NCBI GenBank assembly: GCA_021234155.1
Contig: JAJEKV010000004.1
Location: forward strand, 28,669,698-28,733,697
Length of the DNA stretch: 64,000 bases
Direction of reading: 5' to 3'
Source of the DNA: Isoetes taiwanensis
Lineage: Eukaryota; Streptophyta; Lycopodiopsida; Isoetales; Isoetaceae
Part shown: piece by piece, positions 12,473-23,802 of the stretch
Numbering within the stretch: the first letter of the stretch is position 1
How the letters are laid out: each line of letters begins with the position of its first letter
The notes under the pieces: model-generated
Told to the model about the DNA's origin: nothing
Databases searched by the model: none
The model's input: the letters and a program-made list of their open reading frames with translations, nothing else
Program-made: the position numbers and the translations under genes

Positions 12473-13780
12473 CTATTCAAAGTTTATGCAGGCACTGCAA
12501 AAACAAGATAGTGGTCTAACCATCAGTAAGGTTGGGTCCTCCGGACTTATGGAAGATACACAGTGCCAGCTTTGGACACCAGGAAGGGGTTGCACATCAA
12601 ATGGCTTTGACCTGTCAATCTCAGCCTCCTTCACTTCCCAATACACTCTACGAACTTGAGATTTCTTATTTCTCAAAACAACACAGGCATCATGAGCACC
12701 CTTTATTTCAATCCCATGCTCTCTTCTTTGCTCACTGGCCAAGAGTTGCTTGGCCTTGGCAGCCTCTCCATCATGTTCCCCCTTCCCATGCCCTGATCCA
12801 AAGAAATTCCATTGTACACTAATGCCATCGCGACAATGGTACCGCATATGAAGTAGAATGATCTTCGGATTTGAACCGAAAGCAAGCACAACCATCGACC
12901 ACCACGAGATGATACCGCATGTGAGATCCTCCATTCTCTTTCAACCGAAGATGAAGTTGAAATGCATCTTTGTACAAAATGTGTGTCATGACTTCTATCA
13001 TCGAAACATATAAGTGAACAGTCTTACGCAACTTAGCATTTACCTTGAAGAGAGTGATGTGTACCAAAATAGTGATCTGGCCTGCATTCCAATGTTCAGA
13101 CTGCACTTCTTTGAAGGGCTGCAATGTGTAATTTTCTGCAAAATCTACTACTGATATCACAGAATCATCTCTTAGACTCTGAATGCTTCTCCTAAATTCC
13201 TTGCTCTGCCAATGAGCTGCAAAGTTGTGATGCACAAACTTTTTCATGTGATCAAACATGGCAGATAGCATGAAAGGAGCATCTGTTTGCTTCTCCACCA
13301 ATCTTAGTCTTCTAGAAGTGCCCTTCCTTGACTTCTCGTCCATATAACATGAAAGCACGCCATTTAACATCATCTTCATTATTTCGGTCGGTCTCTTTTG
13401 GACATAAGGGAATCTTTTGCTTACCACATTTTTCACAATCCCCCCTTATGCACTTCAGATTGTGCCACTCTTCCCTTTCCTCTTTTTGGCAAACCATTTC
13501 TCTCCAAAGAGTGCTAACATTACAAAATGCAAGCTTTTGTGCCTGACAAACCCCATCATGTGTACCAACAGCACATACATCACAATTGCAACTGCAATTT
13601 ATGTGAAACTTCAGCCTCATAGAGTTGAAAGCTTTTCTAAAATTCTCTGCTTGTTCATGCTTGACACAACAGCAAGTGTTTCTCTCCTTCAATTTCCTTA
13701 TGCAACTTGGTTTCAGGTATTCGAACATTTTAATACCAACATCTGCATCTGGATTCTCCTCCACAAAGTGCTGCACATTG
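12473..13780 (-). pseudogene. Transposase-like gene relic with DFAEN and HGKG-DG motifs
   Basis: Three overlapping minus-strand frames read in order. Frame 13776-13312 carries a Cys-rich region (CSCNCDVC, then CEKCGKQKIPLCP). Frame 13436-12819 carries VVDFAENYTLQPFKEVQSEHW, then QITILVHI, and ends near VVVDGCACFRFKS. Frame 12934-12473 carries VQWNFFGSGHGKGEHDGEAA. The combination of an acidic DFAEN site, a (S/V)DGC-FKS site and HGKG-DG is, to my knowledge, shared by a group of eukaryotic DNA-transposon proteins with an RNase-H-like DDE core. I cannot name the superfamily with certainty. At least two frameshifts (near 13370 and 12840) indicate decay. It lies outside LINE-2 and is unrelated in sequence to the transposase at 22-25 kb. 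Confidence 0.55.
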
Positions 13781-13959
13781 CAAAAGAAAATAGGTAAGTT
13801 GGAGAAGACTGTGCATTGAATACCTTACATATCCAGTACATAAGTAAGAAATACTATGTATACCAGTACATATCAGTTGTACATGTAAAAAGATTTGATT
13901 GAATCTATACATATTCAGTACATATGTACAGTAGATTATGTATAGTATCAATTTATAGC

Positions 13960-14340
13960 ACATTTAATTGTACATCCTTACACTATGTACATATATATCA
14001 CATAATATACATGAAATACTTCCAAGAGCAAGTAGATGACCCCATAAACCTCATTTACATGTATAATACATTAAGCAAAACAGACCGAAAAGGCTACATC
14101 AAAGCAAGTAAATTAAGATTGGCAAAGGAGTTCACTTCTGGTACATTTAATCTTACATCCTTACACTATGTACATATATATCGCATAATATACATGAAAT
14201 ACTTCCAAGAGCAAGTAGATGATCCCATAAACCTCATTTACATGTATAATACAGTAAGCAAAATAGACCGAAAAGGCTACATCAAAGCAAGTAAACTAAG
14301 ATTGGTAGAGGAGTTCACATATGTGCATGAAAATGTACAT
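13960..14340 (+). repeat. 183-bp tandem duplication
   Basis: The segment starting TTACACTATGTACATATATA near 13978 is repeated 183 bp later (near 14161) at high identity. The period is a multiple of three, so an open frame of 141 codons runs through both copies. Translation shows two copies of a 61-residue unit containing YMKYFQEQVDDPINLIYMYN. There is no known domain and no ATG context of note, so it is scored as a repeat rather than a gene. Confidence 0.7.
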
Positions 14341-14419
14341 GAAAACTAAAAAGAAACTGAAATGTAATAGTTTCTTTGACAAAAGCTTTAATACCTGAGG
14401 AATGTCAAGATACTGGATT

Positions 14420-16593
14420 GCCTCGCTTGGACACAAGTTTATCGGTGTTCTTCAGAGCAGCTAGGCAGCAGCGATATGCAGCATCTATGGTGTCCGTTGC
14501 CTTGCCTGATGGCCGGACTTTGGAGGATCCCGCTGATTTGCAGAGGTATGTGCATGCTCATTTCTCAGGGTTTTTCACACAGCGCACTCTTCCTTATGAG
14601 CAGGAGATGCAGGAGCTTGTTTTGGGGGCTGTTAAGCCATCTATTCTGCCTCACCAGCGTGAGAGCTTGGAGCAGGAGCTCTCCAGAGAGGATTAGCGGA
14701 GGCATGTATGTGCATGGCCAAGGATAAATGTCCTGGGCTAGATGGCATCCCTGTGGAGTTCTTTCAGACTTATTGGGAGTGGGCTGGTGAGTCTGTGTAC
14801 CAGGTGTATCTTGAGTTGCTGCAGTATGGATAGGATCTTGAATACCGCATGCATTTCCTTGATTCCTAAGGTTAAGCAGCCTTCTGCTATTAATGATTGG
14901 AGGCCTATCTCCTTGTTGTCCTCTGTGTATAAGATTATTGCGAAAGCCCTGGCAGAGAAGTTGAAGCCGGTGTTGACTTCTTCCATTAGTAAGATGCAGT
15001 CTGGGTTTGTCCCTGGGAGGAACATTTTGACTACTATTGCCGCAGCTTATGAGGGCTTTTATTGGGCCAGGAGAACAGGTCAAGGCATTGCCTATCTTAA
15101 GCTTGACTTTGCCAAAGCTTACGATAGTGTCCGTTGGGAGTTCTTGTCTGCCATGATGTTAGCGTTGGGCTGTGGTCCACGCTTTACAGAGACAGTCATG
15201 AAGCTGCATAGGTTAGCACGGGCTACGGTGATGTGCCAGGGTGAACCCTCCCCCTTTTTCTCCTTAGGCCGTTTTTGTTTACGATTGTGGCGAGGGCACT
15301 GTCTCAGTTGTTTTTTACTGCAGTGGAGGAGGTGGTGGTGGATGGGCTTCGGATGCAGGATGGTAGCCAACAGATTATTAACCAGTTTGCCGATGACACT
15401 TTCCTCTTCTTGGTGGCAGAAGAGAGGAATTTGCGGAATGTGAAGGGTTTGCTGGATACTTTCTCCTTGGCCTCAGGCATTCTTCTGAATTGGCGTAAGT
15501 GCTCCGCATTATGGGCCCAGCTGACTCCGCCTCCCCCTTGTTTGGCTCTATTCCCTTGGAAGGTGCTTCCAGATAATGTGTGTACTAAGCTATTGGGTAT
15601 TCCCTTTGGAGGAGATGTTTCCATGGAGAGGGTGTGGGATGCGATTTTGCAGGGGTTGCAGAAACACCTCAATTGGTGGAAGGGTAGCAAATTGTCCATA
15701 GCAGGTAGGATCACTATTGCCAAGTCAGTACTTTGTAGCACTCATGTGTATACAGCATCTGCGATGTTAGCTCCTGAGGGTAAGATACAGGCTTTGGATA
15801 AGATTGTTCGAAATTTTGTGTGGGGCGGGGATGATGAAGGGGCGGTTGTTAAAGTGGCTTGGTGGAAATGTCTCCGCCCCCGGGAGGATGGCGGCTTGGC
15901 CATTCTGGATTTGGCACTGCATAGTAAGGTGTTGGTCTCCAAGTTTGTTTGGAGCATTCTGCAGGATGGAGCATCTTCTCCTGGTGCGGCGCTGTTGTTG
16001 CAGTCTCTTCGCCATTGTGTGGCATTTGGGAAGCCGTCTGTGCATGTGGAGTTGCCCTGGGCACTGTTGTATGGTCTCCGGCCTTTCCCACATGCATCCC
16101 CTTTTCTCACGGGGGTGTTGCGGGCTTGGGATCATGTGCGTGTGCTCTTCCAGCTAGATTATGCCTCAGTTTATCACCACTCTTCTCCTTTCTTGTGGGT
16201 TCCTCTACCCCCTGCGCACTTGCCCTTGGCTGCCACTGTGCATGCTCGGACGCAGGCCCGTTGGAGGCGAGCTGCTGTGCTCACCTTGGAGGATTGGTAT
16301 TGGGGTGGTCAGCTAGCTTCGTGGGAGTTCTTTCAAGCTCGCTTTCGCTTGAGGGGCAGTGACAGGGCTATCTGGGAACAAGTGGCGGGGAGTATTCCGC
16401 TACACATACCTATAGTCCCTCAGGATGATGTGGTGGTGCAGGTTTGGAAGGTTCATCCGGATGTTGTGTCTTCTTGTTTTGTGCGGTCTTGTTACCAGGT
16501 GCTGGCTATTCATGACACACTACCCCCTTCAGGCACGTGGTCTCTGCAGCTTTCGGGTTCTCGATGGCGCTCGGTTTGGACGTGGACATGGAG
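14420..16593 (+). pseudogene. LINE-2 ORF2 remnant, left part (RT)
   Basis: Reading frames in order: 14376-14696 (SVFFRAARQQRY, ALPDGRTLEDPADLQRY); 14742-15443 (SLIPKVKQPSAINDWRPISL, QSGFVPGRNIL, LKLDFAKAYDSVRW); 15275-16603 (FADDTFLF catalytic box near 15390, SIAGRITIAKSVL, VWGGDDEGAVVKVAWW). Frameshifts near 14690, 14840 and 15260 break the gene, and the motif around PLSP-F of the RT palm is garbled. It ends abruptly at the 9.4-kb transposon. Confidence 0.9.
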
Positions 16594-16704
16594 AACAAGG
16601 TGACCTAGCAAACGCACTAATGACCTGTGGTGCAATTGCAGATTCCTTTTTCAAAAACACGTAAATTCTGCATTTTAGCCAGTTTTAAAAAAAAAACAAG
16701 CCCA

Positions 16705-17010
16705 AAAAACGCAGTGAGCCTAAAAAAAGTCCACATTTCGAAGACAAGCAGGTTTTCTTGGTTTTGGACAAAGTAAGAAACACACTTTTTGGAGCACCAA
16801 AATGCAACTGAAAAGAGAAAAGCCTATGCGCACATAGACAAGATAGTCCTTATTAAATTATAATTTATTTAAAAAACACAGTGAGCCTAAAGAAATCCAC
16901 ATTTCGAAGACAAGCAGGTTTTCTTGTTTTTAGACAAAGTAAAAGACAAACTTTTTAGACCAACAAAATGCAACTGAAAAGAGAAAAGCCTATGCGCGCA
17001 TAGACATGAC
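16705..17010. repeat. Subterminal tandem duplication, unit about 165 bp
   Basis: Near the left end of the 9.4-kb element, two direct copies contain CAGTGAGCCTAAA, then CCACATTTCGAAGACAAGCA, GGTTTTCTTG, then CAAAATGCAACTGAAAAGAG and a palindrome. The palindrome is CTATGCGCACATAG in the first copy (16824-16837) and CTATGCGCGCATAG in the second (16990-17003). Confidence 0.8.
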
Positions 17011-17083
17011 AGTCATTAATGGAATATATTACATTTAAAATAGGGCACATAGAATAAAATGTTTAATTTTTTGCACAGAATTT

Positions 17084-20000
17084 TTAAATATCTAAAGGAA
17101 CATCCTTTGCAGGTATTTCCTCATCTGATTCAGAACCTTGGGGAGACTTAGGATTAGTAGCTTGTAGTTTTTCCTCAGACTCAGCCGAACTTTTATCCTC
17201 TGTGACCTTAAGTGGATCTTCGACGGGAATCAATTCAACATAGTCAGCTTGATCGTCAGTGTTCCCGATAAGAGGAGGCACAGGCTCTGAACAGGAGAAG
17301 GCCGGAACACCATCCTTATCCTTGATCCCAAGTTCCTGTTTTTCGTCTGGCAAGCTGTGTAAGGAACTGACTCGTCGACGTCAATGGCTACGCAGTTGCG
17401 TCCCTTCTGTAGTGCACAAGCCAACGTGGTGCCAGATCCTGAAAAGGCGTCAACGACCCAATCTCCAGGTTGCGAGAACATCTCCAGAAGCGTGCTAATT
17501 AGTCTCTGAGGCTTCTGGTAGGGATTGATAATGCGTCCCTGGTGAACTGGGTCTGTAAGGTTTTGTAAGACTGCTGGGCATTGAAAAGCATTGCGAAAAT
17601 CCATGCCAGTAGTATTATAGTGCATTTGGCTTCTCTGAGCCTATGTGAATCTGCTCCCACACGTTGACAAGTCTAGCACCACCACCTCCCCTAATATTCG
17701 TCTTTAACCTGCAAAGAAAGGAATCACTTTTGTATTCGCTATGCCCGCATGGAGAAAACAACTAGACACTTACCATATGGCAGCCTCGTAACCAGCCTTG
17801 CAGTGGGTCTTCATAGCCGCTTGCACCATACCGGCCTGGTTAGTGGAGTGGAAGACGACAATCCTCCAGAGCGGAGCAGTGTTCATCTTAACAAACCTCC
17901 CCAAAAAAGAATCAAACTCGGCGTACGTAAATGGTGAGTCATCACCACAGCTGTCAGGCAACTTAAACCCGTAAGGTATGTCAGCTATGCACAAGGAATA
18001 GTTGCCAGGTCTCAAAGTGTGGTCAAGTTTGACACAATTCCCACGATACACCTGATAAAGACAATTTTGGCCAAACATATCAAATCTTTCAAACTCCGAA
18101 GGCACCAAACTCTGCTCAGCTTCTTGAGACTTTTTCAGCTTTGACCGCTCCTCCTTAGCTAGCCGGACCATGTTTAAAAATCCAGGTGGCATGGGGTCTT
18201 TCTTTTTCTGAAAGCCGAAAAAATTTGTAAGAAACAAAACGACAGCTCCCTCACTCCTGTGCTATACGCGCATAGCATGGGAGTGAGGGACCTGTGATAG
18301 TGCTATGCGTGCATAGCACTACCACAAGGTCCCTTAATCACATGCTATGCGCGCATAGCACAGGTACAAAAATGAATACCTTAACTCAAGCAGCAAGAAG
18401 GAGAAACAAATGACATACCCAGTTGGTAAAGTTGGTGGCATATTGGTTTATTTTTTCGTCTGAGGACCACGTGGGGTATAATTCCCGCACCTTCTCCCAG
18501 TTGTCGCAGTTGAGGTGAACCATTAACTGTTGCTGACAGAGTACACAATCTTTTTGGCTGCAAACGTTCCAAGAGGTTAATAACAAACATTGGAAAAAAT
18601 GTGAGTGTGTAATGTAGGCTTACTGCTTAAATTCTCTCTGTATCTCTTCCAGAGTGAACTGTTTATCAACAACCTTTTGCAGGACCTCACAAACTTTGTC
18701 AACATTTTTTAGGCCTTGCATTTCACGCCAGGCCATTATGCCCATATCCTTTTGCTTTGCGGGATCATTTTTTTTCCTCTTGGAATCCGTTGATTTGCCT
18801 TTAGTTTTTAAAGTGCCCTCAGAGAACATGTCAAAAATTTTTTCTTGTAGCTCCCAGACCTAACATAGAAAACAACAAGCATGTTAAAATAATATTTAAG
18901 AGCCATGCGGGCATAGCCAAAGGCGAAGGTCGAGAGAAAATACTTACACGTCCATGCCGGAAAGCTAACTGAAAATAATTATCATATTTTATAAGAGATG
19001 CTCTGGCATCTGAGGTGGAGTAAGTTAGGCAGCATTCAGTAGCGCACTGTTCTTTTAAGGCCAGGTACAGAGCCTGGTCTTCCTTAATATCTTTCTCACC
19101 TTGGTGCTCTGAACGGAAGAGTTCATATTCCTTGTGCATGAATTTAATTTTATCTGTGAAGCTCATACTCATCCGATACTCATTGTTCATGTTGTGGCTC
19201 ATTGCAAACAGCTTTGCCTCTGAGTCAGTGACACCCACGTAAACAAAGGCAAAGATTTGTGAGAAGCAGTGCTCCTTTGTTTCCTTGTATAGCTGTCTTC
19301 TTGCCTTGAAACTGTGGGTGCCCCCTAAAACATAGTATCTGTAGTTCTCGTCCTCTTCCTTAACGAACAGCTCCTTATCATTGCACTGGGCAGGATCAAC
19401 TATACAAATATGAGGAGTTGTTTCTGCATTCGGCCTGTCTCTTATTCTTTCTTTCGGTCTGCGGTTAAGTGGCCCTTTGAATTTTTCGGACCTGGGTTGT
19501 CTTACACCTTGCTCATCCTTAGGTGCAAGCTTTACGATCTGAGAGAGATGCATGATGCCGGGCACGCGACATCTCAGCTCGATTTCCTCGAGCTTCTTAC
19601 TTGCCATATCCTTCTCCTTGCTTGCTATCTTCGTGCCCGGTCCTGACGGCAAAGCTTGCTTAAGGGCCTTCCTGGCAGCTTTTGAGAGCGGAGGTGATGT
19701 GGTTGTAACCAGGCCAGCCTTGTAGTAATTTCTTTTACCTTTTTTTTTAGGTGGCTCCTCCTCTTCCTCCTCTACATCCTCCTCTTCGATTTCCTCTACT
19801 TCTTCCTCCTCTTCCTCATCTTCGACCACTTGCAAAGTGGCTCCCCGTTAACTTTGGAAAGGGTAAGTTTTGGGAGCAGAGGGCATTGCATCTTTCAATA
19901 ATTTAGGAACAGAGGCACTAGAAGTTAAAATAGGATCCTTGCACAATAGCAGGTCCTTCAAAATGGTGACAAGATCCCGCAAAGAAACATTCCATTAGCA

Positions 20001-20469
20001 AGAAGAACATTAAAGTTTCTCAAGCTATGCAAGATAGACAATACTTACAATTTTTGCTTTCATTCGGCCCGAATGTAACCCCTGCATGTCCGGGGAGACG
20101 ACGGTGAGCTTAAAGAAATGGGGATCCACCGAGTAAACATGTTGAGACCCCTTTAGTCGATGTGGTGCGGTTAATATGAAACATACCGAAAGAGTTTCCA
20201 GATCTATTAACCCGCCACATCTCTTGAAGCTGTCCAAGTCTTTGGGTTCTTTACCAAACCGTCACAAATGTACAGATACAAAAATGGGCGTTCACAGTGC
20301 TCACCAGTTCCTCTTACAAGTAGCCTTCGCTGGTCCTTACAGAAATAGGAACCGCCCTCGCTGATCATGAAAGGTGTAGGTGCATCATCCTTGGTTGATT
20401 CTTATCCTTTGTCGGCTTCCTCTTCTTGGCAGCCTTGTGGGAGGAGTTCGCCCAGGATTTTTCTTGGTT
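17084..20469 (-). pseudogene. ParB-like domain plus beta-class DNA N6/N4-methyltransferase gene
   Basis: Exons read with phase-consistent GT-AG junctions: about 19985-18948, 18859-18624, 18557-18419, 18207-17774 and 17708-17084. One or more 5' exons lie around 20469-20049. The second-largest product part holds an acidic stretch and a KKKGKR basic patch. Then follows a ParB/sulfiredoxin-like core (YYVLGGTHSFKARRQLYKE, later AMSHNMNNEYRM). A small Cys segment (CVLC then HLNC) follows. The methyltransferase has motif IV IADIPYGF in the fourth exon. Motif I, VVDAFSGSGTTLACA, lies in the last exon after NPYQKPQRLI. The IV-before-I order is the beta class. Predicted role is adenine-N6 or cytosine-N4 methylation of DNA. 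Defects are one in-frame TAA near 19845 and two apparent frameshifts in the last exon (near 17610 and 17350). It may thus be a recent pseudogene, or some of these marks may be splice boundaries I mis-set. Confidence 0.8.
18262..18358. repeat. Three intronic palindromes, 41-42 bp apart
   Basis: CTATACGCGCATAG (18262-18275), CTATGCGTGCATAG (18303-18316) and CTATGCGCGCATAG (18345-18358) lie in the intron between the third and fourth firm exons (18208-18418) of the methyltransferase gene. Each is embedded in a larger GTGCTATG-CATAGCAC type dyad. Spacing is close to the 40 bp seen in the divergent promoter array. Confidence 0.9.
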
Positions 20470-20538
20470 CTACAAGACGGAAAAAAACATATTAAAAGAC
20501 AGCTAGAAAATGCACAAGCAGATCTAACATTGGAAAGG

Positions 20539-20761
20539 CCTATGCGCGCATAGACAACCGCAAGTAAAAAACATTATGCCTATGCGCGCATAGACAATGG
20601 CAGGATAAAAGGTAAATGCCTATGCGCGCATAGACAAGGGATGCTAAAAATGTTGGTGCCTATGCGCCATAGACAGACAATACAAGAAGAGAAAAACAAT
20701 ATGCCCGCGGCGCAAGAAAACAATAATAAGAAAAAAGACAGAATGCCTATGCGTGCATAGA
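20539..20761. promoter_or_regulatory. Iteron array: CTATGCGCGCATAG palindromes at 40-bp steps
   Basis: Copies begin at 20540, 20580 and 20620 with exactly 40-bp steps. A one-base-short copy lies at 20660, a degenerate one near 20703 and CTATGCGTGCATAG at 20748. Each is preceded by G and followed by ACA. The array lies between the 5' end of the minus-strand methyltransferase gene and the 5' end of the plus-strand transposase gene. It is therefore placed like an operator or replication/partition-type site. Binding by the ParB-like protein or the transposase is inference. Confidence 0.85.
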
Positions 20762-21225
20762 CAATAAAAGAAAAAAACACTAAATGCTACTGCCCAAGAA
20801 GAAATTCGGCAAACAAGATGTCCAAAAAGCTAAAAATCAACTATCTTTGACACTAACCAAAAGTCCCTAAACGGGCAACATTTGGTATAAAATTTCTAAC
20901 AAGTACTGTAAACTGCTACTGGTTGAGATGTTTACGTACCTTCCACCTGACATGTTTGGCGACGCTATGCAGAAGTCTATGGAGATGCTACAGTTCGAAA
21001 CGGAAGAGCAAAATTCTAGGCGAGGTCGAGCGCCTTGGAGTATCGTCTGTATGTGCAAATGCCTCCATATGTTTTCGTATTTATATTGTGTTACGTACTT
21101 TGCTTTTCGTCTATGAATTTTTGCATACACATCTAGTTTTGATTGCAGGCATTGGCTTGTGGAGATAATGTCTAGTATTTTGTAATGTTTCTTGGTTGTG
21201 TGGCATCTACTTTTCGTATTGAAGT

Positions 21226-21318
21226 ATGCGCACATAGACATATGTTTTCCCTGTCTATGCGCGCATGGGCAACTAGTGTATATGACGATTGTAACTGCTT
21301 TTCTATGCGCGCATGGGC
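21226..21318. repeat. Three palindromes in the first transposase intron
   Basis: Variants of the same dyad occur near 21226 (TATGCGCACATAGACA), 21254 (CTATGCGCGCATGGGC) and 21303 (same form). They lie inside the presumed intron 21048-21383. Two more, TTATGCGGGCATAGCACGG and CTATGTGCGCATAGCAGG, lie at about 22444 and 22484 in the next intron (about 22391-22749). Confidence 0.8.
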
Positions 21319-23802
21319 ATGTAGACTTGCAGGTTTGAAGGGAGAGGGTTTAATGGCTGAAACAAGTCACTCTTCCTTGTGCAGCAATGGAGAGCGACGT
21401 CGAAGACGTTTTTACTTCAACTCCTCCTGTTAATGTGGCAATATTGACTCGTGTTCGTTACAACACACCCACACCAGTAGGTGACGATGAAGAAGACTTC
21501 GATACGCTTCTCCCGGATGCTACCTCCTCCACACCGTCTCCCTCCCCTTTACACCTACTGCGTGTGTCTACCTCTTTTCAAACTCCATCTCCAAAACACG
21601 TTTTACAGCATTCGTCCGTTTTTAAAACACTCTCCCCCCCCGCCACAATCACGAAGTATCTTCTCCTCTTCCCCTACTCAACGTACTCACTCTATTTTTG
21701 ATACTCCTTCACCTCTCCAGGAACTACACGAATCATTGCAATATATTGTAGATTCTACGGAGGGAGTGTTAGTAGCGTCTCTTTGGCCCTTCTCTAACGT
21801 AAAGGGCTTCGAGGAAGACCTTCAAGTTACGAAAAGAAAGTCGAGAACATTATTTGTCGACAGACTGCACTTCCGTTGAGGGCTTACAAGGTTGATGATC
21901 CCGTGTTTGAAGACGCAGATTCGCACTCTCGAAAGACCTACCACGAACATTAATCGCCGAATAAAAGTCCCGCAAATTAAAAACCCATACAAAGAAGGCT
22001 AAAAGATTTAAGAGGGATCCCACAGTAAAAGCTTTTAGAACTGTTATGCGCGAGCGATTGGTGGGACTGTCTTACATGAGAAAGCCGAGGAGACCGAATT
22101 GTCGAGAAAAAATGCTTACGTGCCTTTACATTTTCGCCTTTAAGGCACATAAGACAACGGTTACATCCTCAGATATCATCCGACAGACAAGATACTAAGA
22201 AGGAAGTCTACAAAGATGTACAAGGATCTTTTCTAGAGTTCAAGTCAGAAGTTCATATCCTATTCCTACTTCTTGAGGTTGTGGAAGCAAGAATTTAATC
22301 TTGTTAGGATTCCGAACAGATTTTCGGTGTGTACTAGCTGCTCCACATTAAAGGAAAAACGATCAATGGCAAAGGATATTCTAGAAAAAAGTACGTCCCT
22401 TTCGTCTAATCCCTTCTCGGTAGCACGGCTAGAGACATTGTCTTATGCGGGCATAGCACGGCTATTTAGTCTTGAGTTTGTCTATGTGCGCATAGCAGGT
22501 CTTTTTAATCTTGTAGTACAGCAAGTCTCTTCAATCTTGTAGCTTAAGCCCTTCCCCACAGTAGCTCGCCTATCTGCGGCAAGATAGCACGTCTACAAAA
22601 GCTTTTGCAGTTCTGTGGAGCCCATGTTGCTTCAAAGGTAATCGACAAGCTTTGCCTATCTTGGCCTTATAGCACGGCTACAAAAGCTTAGCTGCAGTTC
22701 TGTGGAGCCTTACTATTGCTTCAAGGTACTGACTAATGTCCTTAATTGCAGATCAGATAACTCAAGAGTTGCAAGTTCACAGAGAGGCTCAAGCCTTGGA
22801 GAGAAAGAAGCTAGCAAAACATAGAAAGAAATCTTTGGAGAGGCCACTCGAATATATGTCTGTGGTGGTAGACGGCATGGATCAAAAGAAGACGTCACTT
22901 CCCCATTTTGTAAATGTTCCAAAGGATTTAGATGAATCCAATTTTTTGAGGCTTCATTTGGTTGGGGCGATGATCTTTCATGGTGTTGTACAGTGCAGAG
23001 TATTTTTGACCTATCCAAATATACACAGCGATCCTAACCTCACGGTGACAATACTAAATAAGATTTTGCTGGCAAAGGAGAAGCTGCCTCCAGTGTTGTA
23101 CATACAGTTAGACAATACTACTAGAGAAAACAAAAACCAAGTTTTATTTGCTTATTGCGCAATGCTGGTCGAGCTGGGTATCTTTCGAAAGGTCAAGGTT
23201 GGTTTCTTACTTGTGGGCCACACCCATGATCAGATAGACCAAATGTTCAGCAGATTTTCTGTGCGGTTGCGAAGGAAAAAAGCATTTTGTCTACACTCCT
23301 TGTGCAGTGTGATTGAGCAAGCTTACAATCCAACTCCAGTTGTCGAAGTGCTTAGCGAGACTTTTGATTTTCGTGAGTTTGTTTTCCAGCGTCATGGTGA
23401 TACAGGTCCTGCTATCCATAAGTTGAATAATTTGACATTTCAACATCATGTAAAAAAATTTCTCAAGGACGGTAAAGCACAACTTCAAGGGAAGTACTTT
23501 GTCACCTCCCAAACTTGGCAGCCTGAGGCAGGCCTACAATATTTAAAATATGTTCCTGAAACTAAGGTAATGAGAAGGGCTATTCAGCAGCCACTGAAAA
23601 GTGCCATAGACTACACAGAAAAGAACAAGGACAAAAATCCCTTCGTCTTACTGACCAGCATGGAGAAAAGTATAAGGTCAGGTTTTAAGTACTTCAGTGA
23701 GGAGGACAAAGGCTGGTGGGAGAATTTCTTTTCAATAATGCAGGATGTAACTAAATCCCTCAACAGCATCTCCCTGGAAGTTGCTTTTTGTTGGCCTGGT
23801 AC

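Noticed and set aside
20539-20761. CRISPR-like array
   Set aside because: Repeats are short dyads with A-rich spacers, also scattered singly in introns. There are no cas genes and the surrounding genes are spliced eukaryotic genes.
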